Notes under the pieces: generated by a model
What the model saw: only the letters and a program-made list of their open reading frames with translations
Told to the model about the DNA's origin: nothing
Databases searched by the model: none
Virus record (IMG/VR): IMGVR_UViG_3300048447_000004
Coordinates: 1-24,329 of that record
Reading direction: 5' to 3' (one strand)
DNA length: 24,329 nt
From: a virus
Made by a program: the position numbers and the translations under genes
Part shown: piece after piece, positions 1 through 9,800 of the stretch
Layout: each line of letters opens with the position of its first letter
Numbering within the stretch: the first letter of the stretch is position 1

Positions 1-2
1 AT

Positions 3-470
3 AATAATGGTGGCACTAATACTGAAGGTAACACCAACCTTGCAGTGAGTGAGGATGATCTAAAAAGCCTTGTTGAAAAAACTCTAACAGAACGTGAAAC
101 GCAAGCTACTGTCCAACAGAATATTGCAAATGTTGATGCAAAGTTGCAGGAAACATACGGTACGGAAGCCCGTACTATTCTGGTTAACAAGTCACAAGAA
201 CTTGGTATCAGTGTAGAACGTATGCAAGAACTAGCAGCCGAATCACCTTCAGCGTTCTTTGCTTTGATTGGCGAAAAACAACAGACATTTAAACCCATTA
301 CTCAGGGGTCTGTTCGCACAGAGGCTGTTGGAGTTAAATCTGGAGGAGAGCGTGACTTTAATTATTATCAAACTCTTCGACGTGAGAACCGTGGCCTATA
401 CTACACACCAAAGATACAACAACAGATGATGGAAGATCGTCAACGTCTAGGTGATAGGTTCGGTGTTTAA
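3..470 (+). CDS. Scaffold / capsid assembly protein, C-terminal part (5' end outside window)
   Basis: The frame is open to the left edge, so this is the 3' part of a longer gene. The GTG at 45 is only an internal codon, since in-frame Asn/Gly/Thr-rich codons precede it (NNGGTNTEGNTN). What is visible is a low-complexity linker, then a hydrophilic, Glu/Gln-rich, probably helical stretch, and a basic C-terminus (QQMMEDRQRLGDRFGV). It sits 30 bases upstream of the major capsid gene, the position of T7 gene 9. Scaffold proteins of this group are helical and charged and bind the inner face of the procapsid. The role is inferred from position and composition, with no sequence motif to prove it. An alternative is another minor head protein. 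Confidence 0.6.
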   Translation, partial: NNGGTNTEGNTNLAVSEDDLKSLVEKTLTERETQATVQQNIANVDAKLQETYGTEARTILVNKSQELGISVERMQELAAESPSAFFALIGEKQQTFKPITQGSVRTEAVGVKSGGERDFNYYQTLRRENRGLYYTPKIQQQMMEDRQRLGDRFGV

Positions 471-500
471 TCAACATAACTTTAATAAAGGAGATTCAGT

Positions 501-1463
501 ATGTCTATGACAACTGGTAACGTGTCTCTCTTAACTCGCTCAGAGGTATGGTCTGGTGAGCTAAAAGAGATTCTGCGTGACGAGATGATGGCACAGAAGT
601 ATGTCCGTATGCTAGAAGGTTTTCCTGATGGCGATACGTTCAAGATACCATCAATTGGTCAAGCGCAAGTGGACAACTACGCTGAAGATACAGCGGTTCA
701 GTATCGTCCAATGGATACAGGTCAATTCACATTTAGTGTTGACAAGTATCTATCATCAGCTACTTATATCACTAAGAAAGCTAAACAAGACATGTTCTAT
801 ATGAACGAAATGGTTTCTCGTTTTGTTCCTGAACAAGAACGTGCTGTAATGGCACACTTCGAAACAACGACTATGGCTGCTCCCGAAGCAGGTGTATCAG
901 CAAACTCCAACGAGACAATCGATGGTGTAGAGCACAGATACGCTGCAGGAGGAACTGGTGCGGTTATTACACTTGAGGACTTCGCTCGTGCTCGACACGC
1001 TTTGAAGAAAGCAAATGTACCTGATCGTAACCTAGTTGCTATCGTTGATCCATCAGTAGAGTATACATTGAATACTCTAACAAACCTAACAAACGTGTCA
1101 AACAACCCACGTTTCGAAGGTATTGTACGTGATGGTATTGCGACAGGTATGCAATTTGTTGCAAACGTGTACGGTTTTGACGTGTACTGCTCGAACTATC
1201 TAGCTGACGTTACTGACAGTGCGTTGCCTACATCTGCAGATGCTAATGTGGACTTCTCATCTGTTAATGGTAAGGCTAACTTGTTCTTCTCTGCAGACCA
1301 AAGTGCTGCCCCATTAGTGGGTGCATGGCGGCAAATGCCAGAGGTGGATTACGACTACAACAAAGACTTCCAACGTGATGAGTTTGTAACTACTGCTCGT
1401 TACGGTGTCAAGTTGTACCGTCCAGAGAACATGGTTCGCGTTGTATCGAAAACTAACGTCTAA
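501..1463 (+). CDS. Major capsid protein
   Basis: A 320-residue protein, close to T7 gp10A (345 aa), and the best candidate for the HK97-fold shell subunit. Visible features are a polar N-terminal arm, a central region typical of podoviral capsid proteins (TFKIPSIGQAQVDNY, then a YITKKAKQDM segment), a mid-protein Gly/Ala loop, and a late section with LVAIVDPSVEYTL and an ENMVRVV C-terminus. An AGGAG ribosome site lies 8 bases before the ATG at 501. It follows the scaffold-like gene and precedes small beta-rich proteins and the adaptor, the standard head-module order. The identification rests on order, size and overall pattern. High expression is expected but cannot be seen directly. Confidence 0.88.
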   Translation: MSMTTGNVSLLTRSEVWSGELKEILRDEMMAQKYVRMLEGFPDGDTFKIPSIGQAQVDNYAEDTAVQYRPMDTGQFTFSVDKYLSSATYITKKAKQDMFYMNEMVSRFVPEQERAVMAHFETTTMAAPEAGVSANSNETIDGVEHRYAAGGTGAVITLEDFARARHALKKANVPDRNLVAIVDPSVEYTLNTLTNLTNVSNNPRFEGIVRDGIATGMQFVANVYGFDVYCSNYLADVTDSALPTSADANVDFSSVNGKANLFFSADQSAAPLVGAWRQMPEVDYDYNKDFQRDEFVTTARYGVKLYRPENMVRVVSKTNV

Positions 1464-1484
1464 TTAAGATAGGGAGAAAGATAC

Positions 1485-1964
1485 ATGTCTTACAATAACA
1501 CAGATGGCCTACGTGTCATCACAGGTCTTGACCAAGGTGCTGCAGTTGATGCAGGTAATACCGCCAGTTCAGAAGTAAAAACAATTGTAATTGATATTGC
1601 AGATGCTACGGCTCTAGGGTCTTCAGCTGCAACACCAGTAGCGAATGATCCATTCATTCCTGCTAACTCTTACATCACAGGTGCTCACTTAATGGTGACT
1701 ACTGCGTTTACTTCAGGTGGTTCAGCAACCTTGGGAATCGGTGCGTATAACTCTGCAGGTTCTGCTATTGATGCTGATGGTATCGATGCAACCATTGCAC
1801 TTTCAGCCATTAACGCTACAACTAAGGCAGTCGCATGTGACGGTGCTTTAGTAGGTGGTGCGGTAATGACAGGTGCTGCAGATGCATACATTAAACCAAA
1901 CTACGGAACAGCTGCATTTACTGCAGGTGCTGCTAAGTTGGTTATTACTTACATCGAAACTTAA
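1485..1964 (+). CDS. Small Ala/Gly/Thr-rich virion protein, possible capsid decoration protein
   Basis: A 159-residue protein with very high Ala, Gly, Thr and Ser content, no charged clusters and alternating hydrophobic residues, suggesting an all-beta fold. A good ribosome site (GGGAG) lies 9 bases before the ATG. It lies directly after the major capsid gene and before a terminator, so it probably shares the capsid transcript and is made in large amounts. Small beta proteins at this place in podophages are often decoration or head-fibre proteins, which is the proposed role. No family was recognised. It shares general build with the next gene (152 aa), which could be a distant relative. Confidence 0.6.
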   Translation: MSYNNTDGLRVITGLDQGAAVDAGNTASSEVKTIVIDIADATALGSSAATPVANDPFIPANSYITGAHLMVTTAFTSGGSATLGIGAYNSAGSAIDADGIDATIALSAINATTKAVACDGALVGGAVMTGAADAYIKPNYGTAAFTAGAAKLVITYIET

Positions 1965-1972
1965 TACTAATA

Positions 1973-2001
1973 GGTAGCTCCTTCGGGGGCTACCTTCTTT
2001 T
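1973..2001 (+). terminator. Rho-independent terminator after the capsid genes
   Basis: GGTAGCTCC pairs with GGGGCTACC (one G-U pair) around a TTC loop; read another way it is a CC/GG-closed TTCG tetraloop. The tract TTCTTTT follows immediately. It lies between the stop of the 159-aa gene and the ribosome site of the next gene. T7 has its main terminator at the equivalent place, just after gene 10, so it probably lowers transcription of the tail genes relative to capsid. Confidence 0.88.
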
Positions 2002-2023
2002 ATGCTCTTGAGGAATTTATAAT

Positions 2024-2482
2024 ATGGCAAACGTAAACCATTCAGCACTCTCAGACCCCTATCTTCACGAGCCAAAGGGTGCAGCTGCAGCTAGTTCAGG
2101 GGATGTTTATTTAGCAAACGGATCAGGATCAGGAACATGGACTTCAAGACAGTCGATGCTCACTGTTCACTTTGCTGATATATCTGGTGCAAGTAATATA
2201 TATGTACCTATGCCGTATGCAGGTACTGTGACAAAGATACAAAGTGTTTTAAGTGGAGCAATAGCCGGATCAGATACAACGTTTACAGTTACTAATTCTG
2301 CAGGTGCTTCGATGGGAGTTTTAACTGTAACTCAATCAGGATCAGCTGCAGGAGATGTGGACACTTTAGCTCCATCATCTAACAATACAGTAACTGCAGG
2401 TAGTTTTATAAAAATAGCTTGTAACGGTGGAGCAACTTCACATAAAGATTGTGTAATAGTTGTTTGTGTGGATGGATCATAA
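2024..2482 (+). CDS. Small beta-rich virion protein, unknown role
   Basis: A 152-residue protein starting MANVNHSALSDPYLHEPKG, followed by a Gly/Ser-rich linker (NGSGSGTW) and then a Ser/Thr/Gly/Val-rich part likely to be beta-stranded. A GAGGA ribosome site lies about 9 bases before the ATG, downstream of the terminator. The DPYLHEPKG opening is one I associate with small structural proteins of marine podophages, but I cannot name a family. An N-terminal anchor, a flexible linker and a beta C-domain would suit a head fibre or decoration protein. That is inference. Its stop overlaps the next start (TAATG). Confidence 0.6.
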   Translation: MANVNHSALSDPYLHEPKGAAAASSGDVYLANGSGSGTWTSRQSMLTVHFADISGASNIYVPMPYAGTVTKIQSVLSGAIAGSDTTFTVTNSAGASMGVLTVTQSGSAAGDVDTLAPSSNNTVTAGSFIKIACNGGATSHKDCVIVVCVDGS

Positions 2483-3213
2483 TGAAAAGAACACTCCTAC
2501 AAATAGTACAGAACATCTTATCGGACATGGACTCCGAAGATGTAAACAGCATTAGTGATTCTATAGAAGCAGAACAAATAGCTTCTGTAGTACGTGATGT
2601 TTATCTTAACATGGTATCTACAAGGATGATACCAGAACACCAAGAATTAATGAGGCTTGTAAGTCTATCGGATTCTACAAAGCCAACACACTTTCAAGTA
2701 CCTGATAGTGCTAAAAGACTTGACGTTATTAGATATAATGTAAAAGCAACTTCAGGTACTGAGTTCAGAGAAATAGACTACATAGAACCTTTAACCTTCT
2801 TAACATTAAATAACGAAGGTGACGATATAATAACTGTCAACGATGTAAATGGAAGCACACCTATTTTAATTCGTAACGACAAGATGCCAAACTTCTATAC
2901 ATCCTTTGATGATCTACATATTATAATGGATTCTTATGATAGTGCAGTAGACAACGTATTAGCAGAGTCTAAGACACAAGCACTAGGTCACAAGATTCCT
3001 ACATTTACAATAAGTGATAACTTTACACCAGACGTAGACGCAGTACTATTTCCGTACTTAATAGCTGAAGCTAAGTCTACATGCTTCTCATTGTTTAAGA
3101 GTGGTGTAGATCAGAAGATAGAACAAGCAGCACGTAGGCAAAAGTCTTACATGCAAAGTGATATGTATAGAGTAAAGAAAGAAAACAAAAGGCCATACTA
3201 TGGTAGACGTTAA
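2482..3213 (+). CDS. Head-to-tail adaptor / tail tubular protein A-like
   Basis: The chosen start is the ATG at 2482, which overlaps the previous stop as TAATG; an upstream frame-start at 2449 lies inside the preceding gene and would add unlikely residues. The product is 243 aa. The N-terminus (TLLQIVQNILSDMDSEDVNSISDS) leads into a helical stretch (EAEQIASVVRDVYLNMV) typical of podoviral adaptor proteins, and the C-terminus is very basic (RRQKSYMQSDMYRVKKENKRPYYGRR region). It sits between head genes and the nozzle gene, the position of T7 gene 11. Proteins of this type form a ring below the portal and hold the nozzle. Function is assigned mainly by order and size. Confidence 0.72.
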   Translation: MKRTLLQIVQNILSDMDSEDVNSISDSIEAEQIASVVRDVYLNMVSTRMIPEHQELMRLVSLSDSTKPTHFQVPDSAKRLDVIRYNVKATSGTEFREIDYIEPLTFLTLNNEGDDIITVNDVNGSTPILIRNDKMPNFYTSFDDLHIIMDSYDSAVDNVLAESKTQALGHKIPTFTISDNFTPDVDAVLFPYLIAEAKSTCFSLFKSGVDQKIEQAARRQKSYMQSDMYRVKKENKRPYYGRR

Positions 3214-3514
3214 CTTCGATATAAATTATGATAGTAAAACATTAAAAGCCACATGTCCAGAAAAACTAGTCACTCCTATCCATGTAAGAAAATCACTAGA
3301 TGGTTTTATATTCTTTGAGGTCCATGTAGAAAAAGGCAAGGTTCCAGGAGAATTAAGTGGAAAGTATACATCACTAGATAGTGCAAAGAAAGCAATACAA
3401 GTATATCTAAACGGAATTACTCCTTCTAAAACAGTTCGAAGAGAAGCGTTTGGTAAGGACTACGAGGAGCGTAAGAAACGAAATGCCACAGAGTCTAACA
3501 CAAAGGGTAGTTAA
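3200..3514 (+). CDS. Small conserved-type phage protein, unknown function
   Basis: A 104-residue protein whose start lies 14 bases inside the adaptor gene and whose end overlaps the nozzle gene by 32 bases, so translation of all three is probably coupled. It has an N-terminal part with beta character, then a helix (YTSLDSAKKAIQVYLNG), and a highly basic C-tail (RREAFGKDYEERKKRN). No domain was recognised. It lies between the adaptor and nozzle genes, where T7 has none. A role in tail assembly is possible from context only. Confidence 0.6.
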   Translation: MVDVNFDINYDSKTLKATCPEKLVTPIHVRKSLDGFIFFEVHVEKGKVPGELSGKYTSLDSAKKAIQVYLNGITPSKTVRREAFGKDYEERKKRNATESNTKGS

Positions 3515-5654
3515 TACATTTGTAAAAGGTTTGATTACTGAGGCAGGTGAACTTACGTTTCCACCAGATGCTTCAGTAGATGAGCTTAACTGTGATCTTA
3601 GACGTGACGGTTCAAGACGTAGACGTAAAGGTGCAGCTAAAGAAACTAACAACGTACTATCTAGTTTTACTGTAGCTGATTCAGAAGTTACTAAAACAGG
3701 AACGTGGTTCAATGTTGGTGGTGAATCAGGTCAAGAGTTTCTAGTATTTCAGAAAGGTGCTACACTTTACTTCTTCAATAAGTCTGATGTACCTTTCTCA
3801 GCTAACATAGAAACAGGCACAGTCAACTTAACTACATACGAAGTAGCAGGTGGTGTTGGGGCAGCTAATGCTAAGTGTAGTTTTACTTCACTTAAAGGAG
3901 CATTGGTTGTAGTATCTGAAGCTATCAATCCTATCTACGTTGAGTACAATAACGTAACAGAAGCTGTAACAGTAAGCCAGATAAGCTTTCGTACTCGTGA
4001 CTTTGATTGGCAAGGTGATACTACAACATATGATGAATCTAAAACAAGTCCATCTGACGCTCGTAAATATGATACAGAGAATGCAGGATGGGTTGCACCT
4101 AATGGTGATACTGCTTTAAGTGCGTATCAATCAGCTAACTCTAGTAAACACCCACCACTCACACATGCTTGGTACGCAGGTAAAGACTCTAGTGGTGCAT
4201 TTGATGCAGCTGAGTGGGCAAAGGTTTACACAGGTAACAGTCTCACAGGTAATGGTCACTACATACTAGACTTCTTCAGTAAAGATCGTTCTACTGCTTC
4301 AGGTATATCTGGTTTAACTACAGAAATAGAATCAAGTAGATTTAAAAGTGTAGCTAACTTCGCAGGACGTGCTTTCTATGCAGGTTTAAACAGTAGTAAA
4401 AACTCTGATGTAATACTGTTTAGTCAGTTAATAGATGACTTCTACCAACTAGGTGAGTGTCTACAACAGAATGATCCTACATCAGAACAGATAAGTGATC
4501 TTCTAGCCACAGACGGTGGTACTATAAGAATATCTGGTGCTGTTGGTATCAAAGTACTTTACGTTATCGATGCTAGTTTGTATATCTTTGCTGAGAATGG
4601 TGTGTGGCGTATTGAAGGTATCGATGGTGTCTTTAGTCCTACAGGGTTTGCAGTTAAAAAGATTACTGACGTTGGTATAGTAGATGCAGGTAGTTTTGTA
4701 GTAGCTGATGGCTCTCCTATCTGGTGGAGTAAAAACGGTATACACACTTTACAGTTTGATTCTACAAGTGGTAGACCAGTAGAAAACAATCTTACTATCT
4801 CTACAATACAAAAGTACTGGGATGAAGTTCCTACTGCAGCTAAGACTAAACTAATATCTACCTTCGATCCTATAAACAAACGTGCTTACTGGGCATGGCC
4901 TAAACAGGGTGAGACTGTAGAATCTAAAGTAAATAACATTCTTGTTTTAGATGTACCACTTAAAGCTTTTTATCCTTGGTACGTAGAAGACGAAGGAACA
5001 ACTACAGATTCAATAATAGGCATTGAGTTCTTTACAGGATTTGGAGCAGCTGCTTCTACGTTTGATGTCACTACGACAAACGGAGATGATGTCATAACCT
5101 CTGCAGGAGATGATGTTGTATCTATTCAGACAGCTGCAGTAGCTACAGGATCACCTGCAATCATATTAATTATACGAGATGGTGATACAAACAAAATGAC
5201 TATGGGTTCCTTTACTGAAGATAACTTCTTAGATTGGGGAACTACAAACTACAGTTCTTTTGCTGAAGCAGGTTATGACTTTATGGGTGACTTACTTCTA
5301 AGAAAGAATGCACCTTACATTACAACATACATGAGACTAACAGAGTCAGCATGGGAAGGTAACGAAACAACTGGATACGCTCCAAACAATCCTTCTTCAA
5401 TGCTAGTATCTTCTTTCTGGGATTTTAAAACTAACTCATCTAGTACTGCACAACAAGCATACAGATTGAAGTCAATGCCAGTAGTTGATTCTACTAACTT
5501 ATTAAACTTCGACTACCCTGAGTCTGTCATTACAACAAGAATGAAGTTAAGGGGTAGGGGAAGATCAATGCGTATAAGGTTCGAAAGCGAACAAGGCAAA
5601 GACTTTATACTTTTAGGTTACTCCGTTTTAGGTGGACGTAACAACACACATTAA
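3483..5654 (+). CDS. Tail nozzle / tail tubular protein B-like
   Basis: The preferred start is the ATG at 3483 (MPQSLTQRVVNTFVKGLI), giving 723 aa. The longer frame from 3450 would add 11 residues from a non-ATG codon deep in the previous gene. T7 gp12 has 794 aa. The N-terminus shows the pattern I know from podoviral nozzle proteins: NTFVKGLITEAGELTFP, then DASVDELNC and a DGSRRRRKG basic turn. The rest is long, beta-rich and Gly/Thr/Ser-rich, with repeated YIFAENGVWRIEG-like strands expected of a propeller fold. It closes the tail tube under the adaptor and forms the DNA exit channel. The order adaptor, nozzle, internal proteins supports this. Confidence 0.85.
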   Translation: MPQSLTQRVVNTFVKGLITEAGELTFPPDASVDELNCDLRRDGSRRRRKGAAKETNNVLSSFTVADSEVTKTGTWFNVGGESGQEFLVFQKGATLYFFNKSDVPFSANIETGTVNLTTYEVAGGVGAANAKCSFTSLKGALVVVSEAINPIYVEYNNVTEAVTVSQISFRTRDFDWQGDTTTYDESKTSPSDARKYDTENAGWVAPNGDTALSAYQSANSSKHPPLTHAWYAGKDSSGAFDAAEWAKVYTGNSLTGNGHYILDFFSKDRSTASGISGLTTEIESSRFKSVANFAGRAFYAGLNSSKNSDVILFSQLIDDFYQLGECLQQNDPTSEQISDLLATDGGTIRISGAVGIKVLYVIDASLYIFAENGVWRIEGIDGVFSPTGFAVKKITDVGIVDAGSFVVADGSPIWWSKNGIHTLQFDSTSGRPVENNLTISTIQKYWDEVPTAAKTKLISTFDPINKRAYWAWPKQGETVESKVNNILVLDVPLKAFYPWYVEDEGTTTDSIIGIEFFTGFGAAASTFDVTTTNGDDVITSAGDDVVSIQTAAVATGSPAIILIIRDGDTNKMTMGSFTEDNFLDWGTTNYSSFAEAGYDFMGDLLLRKNAPYITTYMRLTESAWEGNETTGYAPNNPSSMLVSSFWDFKTNSSSTAQQAYRLKSMPVVDSTNLLNFDYPESVITTRMKLRGRGRSMRIRFESEQGKDFILLGYSVLGGRNNTH

Positions 5655-5665
5655 CAGGAGACTAA

Positions 5666-6124
5666 ATGTCTTATACAATACGTGACGCTAACCATAGCGA
5701 CATCTTAGATATTACGATTGCAGCCAAACTATTCTCTAAGGAAACTAACCATCCTGCTCTAAATACAATAAACCCAAACAAAGTAGCTGCGACATTACAA
5801 CAATTAATAGATAACGAAGCAGGTATAGTTAAAGTTGTTTGCTTCAATAACGAGATAGTAGGAACCATAGCAGGTGTTATCACTGAACTACCTATCAATG
5901 ATCTTGTAGTTTCTCAAGAACTAATGCTATGGTTAGAACCATCACACAGAAATGGTAAGACTGCTCCTAAACTCATTGATGAATACGTCGAGTGGTCTAA
6001 AACAAAAGGATGTAACTACGCAAGACTTTCTGCTCTTGATGTGGTATTAGACGGTAAAGCAGGTATTCTATTTAAACGTAAAGGTTTTAAGCCAATAGAA
6101 ACTGCATATATAAAGGAATTATAA
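5666..6124 (+). CDS. GNAT-fold acetyltransferase-like protein at the gp13 position
   Basis: A 152-residue protein with GNAT layout: IRDANHSDILDI at the N-terminus, a central strand pair (VKVVCFNNEIVGTIAG, residues 56-70), a motif-A-like loop EPSHRNGKTAPKLI (91-104), and LFKRKGFKPIETAYIK at the end (135-150). The acetyl-CoA loop is not canonical: HRNGKTA replaces the usual Q/R-x-x-G-x-G/A, so catalysis is uncertain. It lies between nozzle and gp14-like genes exactly where T7 has gene 13, a small protein needed for assembling internal virion proteins. It could be a true acetyltransferase or a GNAT fold used structurally. Ribosome site AGGAG lies 6 bases before the ATG. Confidence 0.72.
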   Translation: MSYTIRDANHSDILDITIAAKLFSKETNHPALNTINPNKVAATLQQLIDNEAGIVKVVCFNNEIVGTIAGVITELPINDLVVSQELMLWLEPSHRNGKTAPKLIDEYVEWSKTKGCNYARLSALDVVLDGKAGILFKRKGFKPIETAYIKEL

Positions 6125-6125
6125 T

Positions 6126-6824
6126 ATGGCTGTATTTACTGCGATTGGTGCTATAGCAGGTGCTGTTGGAGGTGCTGCTATCGGAGGTGCTATAGGTACT
6201 GCTTTAGGTGCTACTGCTACGATAGCAGGATTTAGCACAGCTGCAGTAATTGGAGGTGTTGTTGGAGCAGTAGCAGGTGGTATAATTGGAAGTAAAGTAG
6301 ACAAGAAGTTTGAACAAGCTCAAGCTGCTATAAACACGGCTACAACAACAAGTGAAGAAATATCAGATATAACAGACGAAGTAACTACTCTTGGTACTGC
6401 ACAAGTAGGTATACAAAAAGATATAATTCAAACAAAGTCTGAACAAGATAAACTTGCTGTACGAAGACAACGAAGATCAGCTATACGAGAAGCTCAGATA
6501 GTAAGAGCACGACAACGAAACGTGGCACAAGCTATGGGTGCTCAAGGTTCAGCTGTGTCTGGTGGTGCTGCATCTATTGGTTCAGAACTATCAGCTGCAC
6601 TAGGATACTCAACACAACAGTCTGGTTTGTCTCAACAAATTACACAGAAAAGTCAAGAGTCGGCTGACATTCAAGGACAGATTAATGCTCTGTATGGAAA
6701 AGCTAATGTTCTTCAAGGCCAACAGCAACTATCTCTAGCTCAAGCAGGTTTGTATCAGTCTCAAGCTATGAACATGTTTAGTATTGCTTCAACTGGTTTT
6801 AGAACTGCATCTTCGTTTATTTAA
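6126..6824 (+). CDS. Internal virion protein, gp14-like
   Basis: A 232-residue protein. Residues about 5-58 are one long Gly/Ala/Ile-rich hydrophobic stretch with repeated small-xxx-small spacing (GGAIGTALGATATIAG; GGVVGAVAGGIIGS), like glycine-zipper membrane segments. The rest is Gln/Ala/Ser-rich and helical, with a basic segment (RRQRRSAIREAQIVRARQR). T7 gp14 (196 aa) is the ejected protein that makes the outer-membrane pore of the DNA-ejection channel. Length, membrane segment and place before two giant internal proteins agree with that role. It begins one base after the GNAT-like stop (TAATATG). Confidence 0.75.
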   Translation: MAVFTAIGAIAGAVGGAAIGGAIGTALGATATIAGFSTAAVIGGVVGAVAGGIIGSKVDKKFEQAQAAINTATTTSEEISDITDEVTTLGTAQVGIQKDIIQTKSEQDKLAVRRQRRSAIREAQIVRARQRNVAQAMGAQGSAVSGGAASIGSELSAALGYSTQQSGLSQQITQKSQESADIQGQINALYGKANVLQGQQQLSLAQAGLYQSQAMNMFSIASTGFRTASSFI

Positions 6825-6838
6825 TAGGATACCTTTAA

Positions 6839-9800
6839 ATGGAAAACCTTAATAGTACGTTTATAGACTACGATGGGAGTAAGTTCCTTGATGAGTTTGA
6901 AACAGAAGAACAGATAGATACAGCTGTTAAGACTGACTCTGAACTTGATGAGATTACTGTTACTACAGGTACTCCTCATAACGATACTAAAATTGCTAAA
7001 CAAGATTTCATAGATCAGAATCGTCCACTAGAAACGTATGCTCAACAGCGTCTAGATTATCTTGACGTTGATCCTCAGAGGTTCGCAGAGAATATAGATC
7101 AGTACACTCAGAAAGAAGTAGACTTTCTAGAGAATCCTAGTTTCTTTTACGAACAAGCTTTAGCTTTAAAAGACCCAAATATTAATCTAACAGATGTACG
7201 TATTGCATCTAATAATCGTATTGCACAAAACGTAATAGAGAAGTACGAGTCTCAAGAAGAAACTGGTGCATTAGATGCTATCTTTGACTTCGGGTCTATG
7301 GCTTTACATGAGTTTGTAACCTCTCCTAAAACTTTATTAACTGAAGATGAGTTAGAAAAACTAGGAGAAGAAGTTCTTAGTGCTAAGATTACAAAGACTC
7401 CTAAAGAGTTTGATGAGTGGTTTAACACTTTCTCTGAAGACTACATGAGCAAAGGTCCACGAGATGATAGCTCTTGGAGATTGTCTCAGTTAAAAGAAAT
7501 AGTAAACAACAACGGATTCAGACCTAACTCATCTAAGGCTTTAACTAAAGCTTTCGCTGCGTTAGATGCTGCAGGTTTAGGAGTTATAGGTAAAAACGCA
7601 GTAAAACTTACTATTAAAACTGCAAAGAATAAAACATTAGTAGGCCGTGTTGCAACTAACGAAGGTCCAGAGAATGCAGCTAATGTTGCTGAAGATGTAT
7701 TAAACAACAGACTTGATCCTGAAGTAACTTCAGATGTTGGACCTGCGTCATTAAATCCACACTTTGATGAGGTGTTGCCTTCTGAAGGTTCTGTGACTAG
7801 TAGGCTTCTAGAAAACAAACTTGTTCAGAATATAAAGTTTTACTATAACAACAATGCGATAGGACGTGTTCTACCTGAAGCTGATGTAGCCAGACTTGCT
7901 GCAGAGGCAGGTGCTAAAATGAAGAAAACATTTGGCAATCCTATATACAGAGGAGTACACGGAACAGATCAAGGAGTGTTCTATACTGATGGTAGTCTAG
8001 GTAACTACACAGTAACTGCTTTGTTTGGACGTAAGACAGATGGTCAAGCATTCAAAGCAACTTCAACAGGTAAACCATCCCAAGGTGCAAAGCAAGCGGC
8101 TGAACGTGCTCAAGGTGAGTTGATTCCTATAAAAGATGGAGATGATATTACAGGCTACGTAATACAGAAACGTGAGAATCTAAACCTAGCAAAAGAGATT
8201 CCAGGAATAGATGATGTCTTTGAAGGTGCTATGAACCTAGAGCGTAATGCTATACGTACTATGATTAACGATTGGATTGCACCTGTAACTACACCGATAG
8301 CTCGTGTGTTTGGTTCTGCTTCTACTCGTGGTTTAGAAAACACAAAGCAACTAGCATTGCTAGGGGAAGGTGCTGCGGCTGCTATAGGTAAGCTTGTTAA
8401 AGATGCAGCAAGACCGATAGAAGCTTTGAATAACTCTGATCGTGCTGCTCTAGCTTTTATTACTCGTACTCTACGAGATGATCCTCTAGAATCAGCTAGA
8501 CGTGGATGGTACAATACAGAAGAGTTTGCTAATAAGTACCTTGAGTTTACAGGTAAACAAGCAACACCTCAAGTACGAAAGGCTTACGAGTCTTTGGTTG
8601 AAATCAGTGATGCTTCCTACTTGCTACAATCAAGTAACGTTATGCAGAGGTACGTGCAAAAAGGCTATCAAGCAATTAAGATGCCTAATGGTTTTAAAGT
8701 ACCTGCTAAAGCTCTTTCAACTAATGCGTCTGTTCCAGAGAATGCAAGAATACTAGACATTGTAGATAACCAGACAACATACAAAGAGTTTTTAGAACCT
8801 AAAGCACAGGTATGGAGACTAGATAAAGAGTACGAAGGTTACGAATATATTGTACGTCCTAAGTCTGTTGACTCACTAGACCCTTCAGATGTTATGGGTT
8901 ACAATGCAGGTGGTCCTAGAACTAATCCATTTTCTAAATGGTTTATAGTAGCAGGAGACTACAACAGAGGTAGAGTAAAAACTTGGTTATCTACTTTTAC
9001 TGAAGAAGATGCTGTAACAGCTGTACGTGAAATAAATACTATAATCGCTAACAGAGGTAAAACTAACATAGACGATATAGTAAAGCAGAACAACACTTGG
9101 AATCCTGACATTGAAACGTTTGATGATTTAGAAAAGTTCGCTAAAGAAAACGGATGGGATTTAAATACAACAGGTACACTGCAACCTAAAGAACGTAACG
9201 TAGCTATACAATCTTTAGATGGTGATGATGATGCTTTTAATGGTATGTCTTTCGGAGACTTCATTGAGAATGACATGCGAAGAGGAGATAATGTTCTACC
9301 CCATTACGGTGGTGGTAAAACTACAAACCACGATCCTACTGCTAATATTGTAGCAGGTATTAATAGCGCAGCTAATGACTTTAGTTACAGAGCCTATACT
9401 TTGAATGCTATGGTAAGTTGGGTAAAGAAAGCTAAAGAAGTATCAGGCATACGTTTACCTGCAAACATTCCTGAAGATGATTACTACAATCTATTTATGG
9501 GTGCTCAGTTTACAGGTTCGGGTAAAGAAGTTACTCGAATGAAAGAGATATGGAACATTGACCGTAGACGTATGAATGTTAAACGTGCTGATGAAATAGC
9601 AATGCGTAGTTTAGGTGAATCTGCAGCTAACTTTGTGTACGCAAGAACAGGTAAAGAACTTGACTTTGGTGATCCAACTAACTTAATGTTGAAGATTGGG
9701 TTTCAAACTAAGTTTGGTTTCTTGAATGTAAAACAGACTATTGTTCAGGCTTTTCACGCCACATCTATTATGATGATCTCACCTACGCATGGACCTAGAG

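Noticed and set aside
739-775. TTGACA followed by an A/T-rich hexamer on the + strand
   Set aside because: It lies inside the major capsid coding region with conserved-looking codons on both sides and poor spacing; chance match.
1464-1484. AGATAGGGAGA before the 159-aa gene, resembling the start region of T7 promoters
   Set aside because: Only the ATAGGGAGA part matches; the upstream TAAT is 6 bases too close and the CGACTCAC core is absent. It is better explained as the ribosome site (GGGAG).
6119-6304. Pro/Ala-rich 61-residue frame on the - strand
   Set aside because: Antisense shadow of the Gly/Ala-rich start of the gp14-like gene; the composition is the mirror of GGT/GCT codons.
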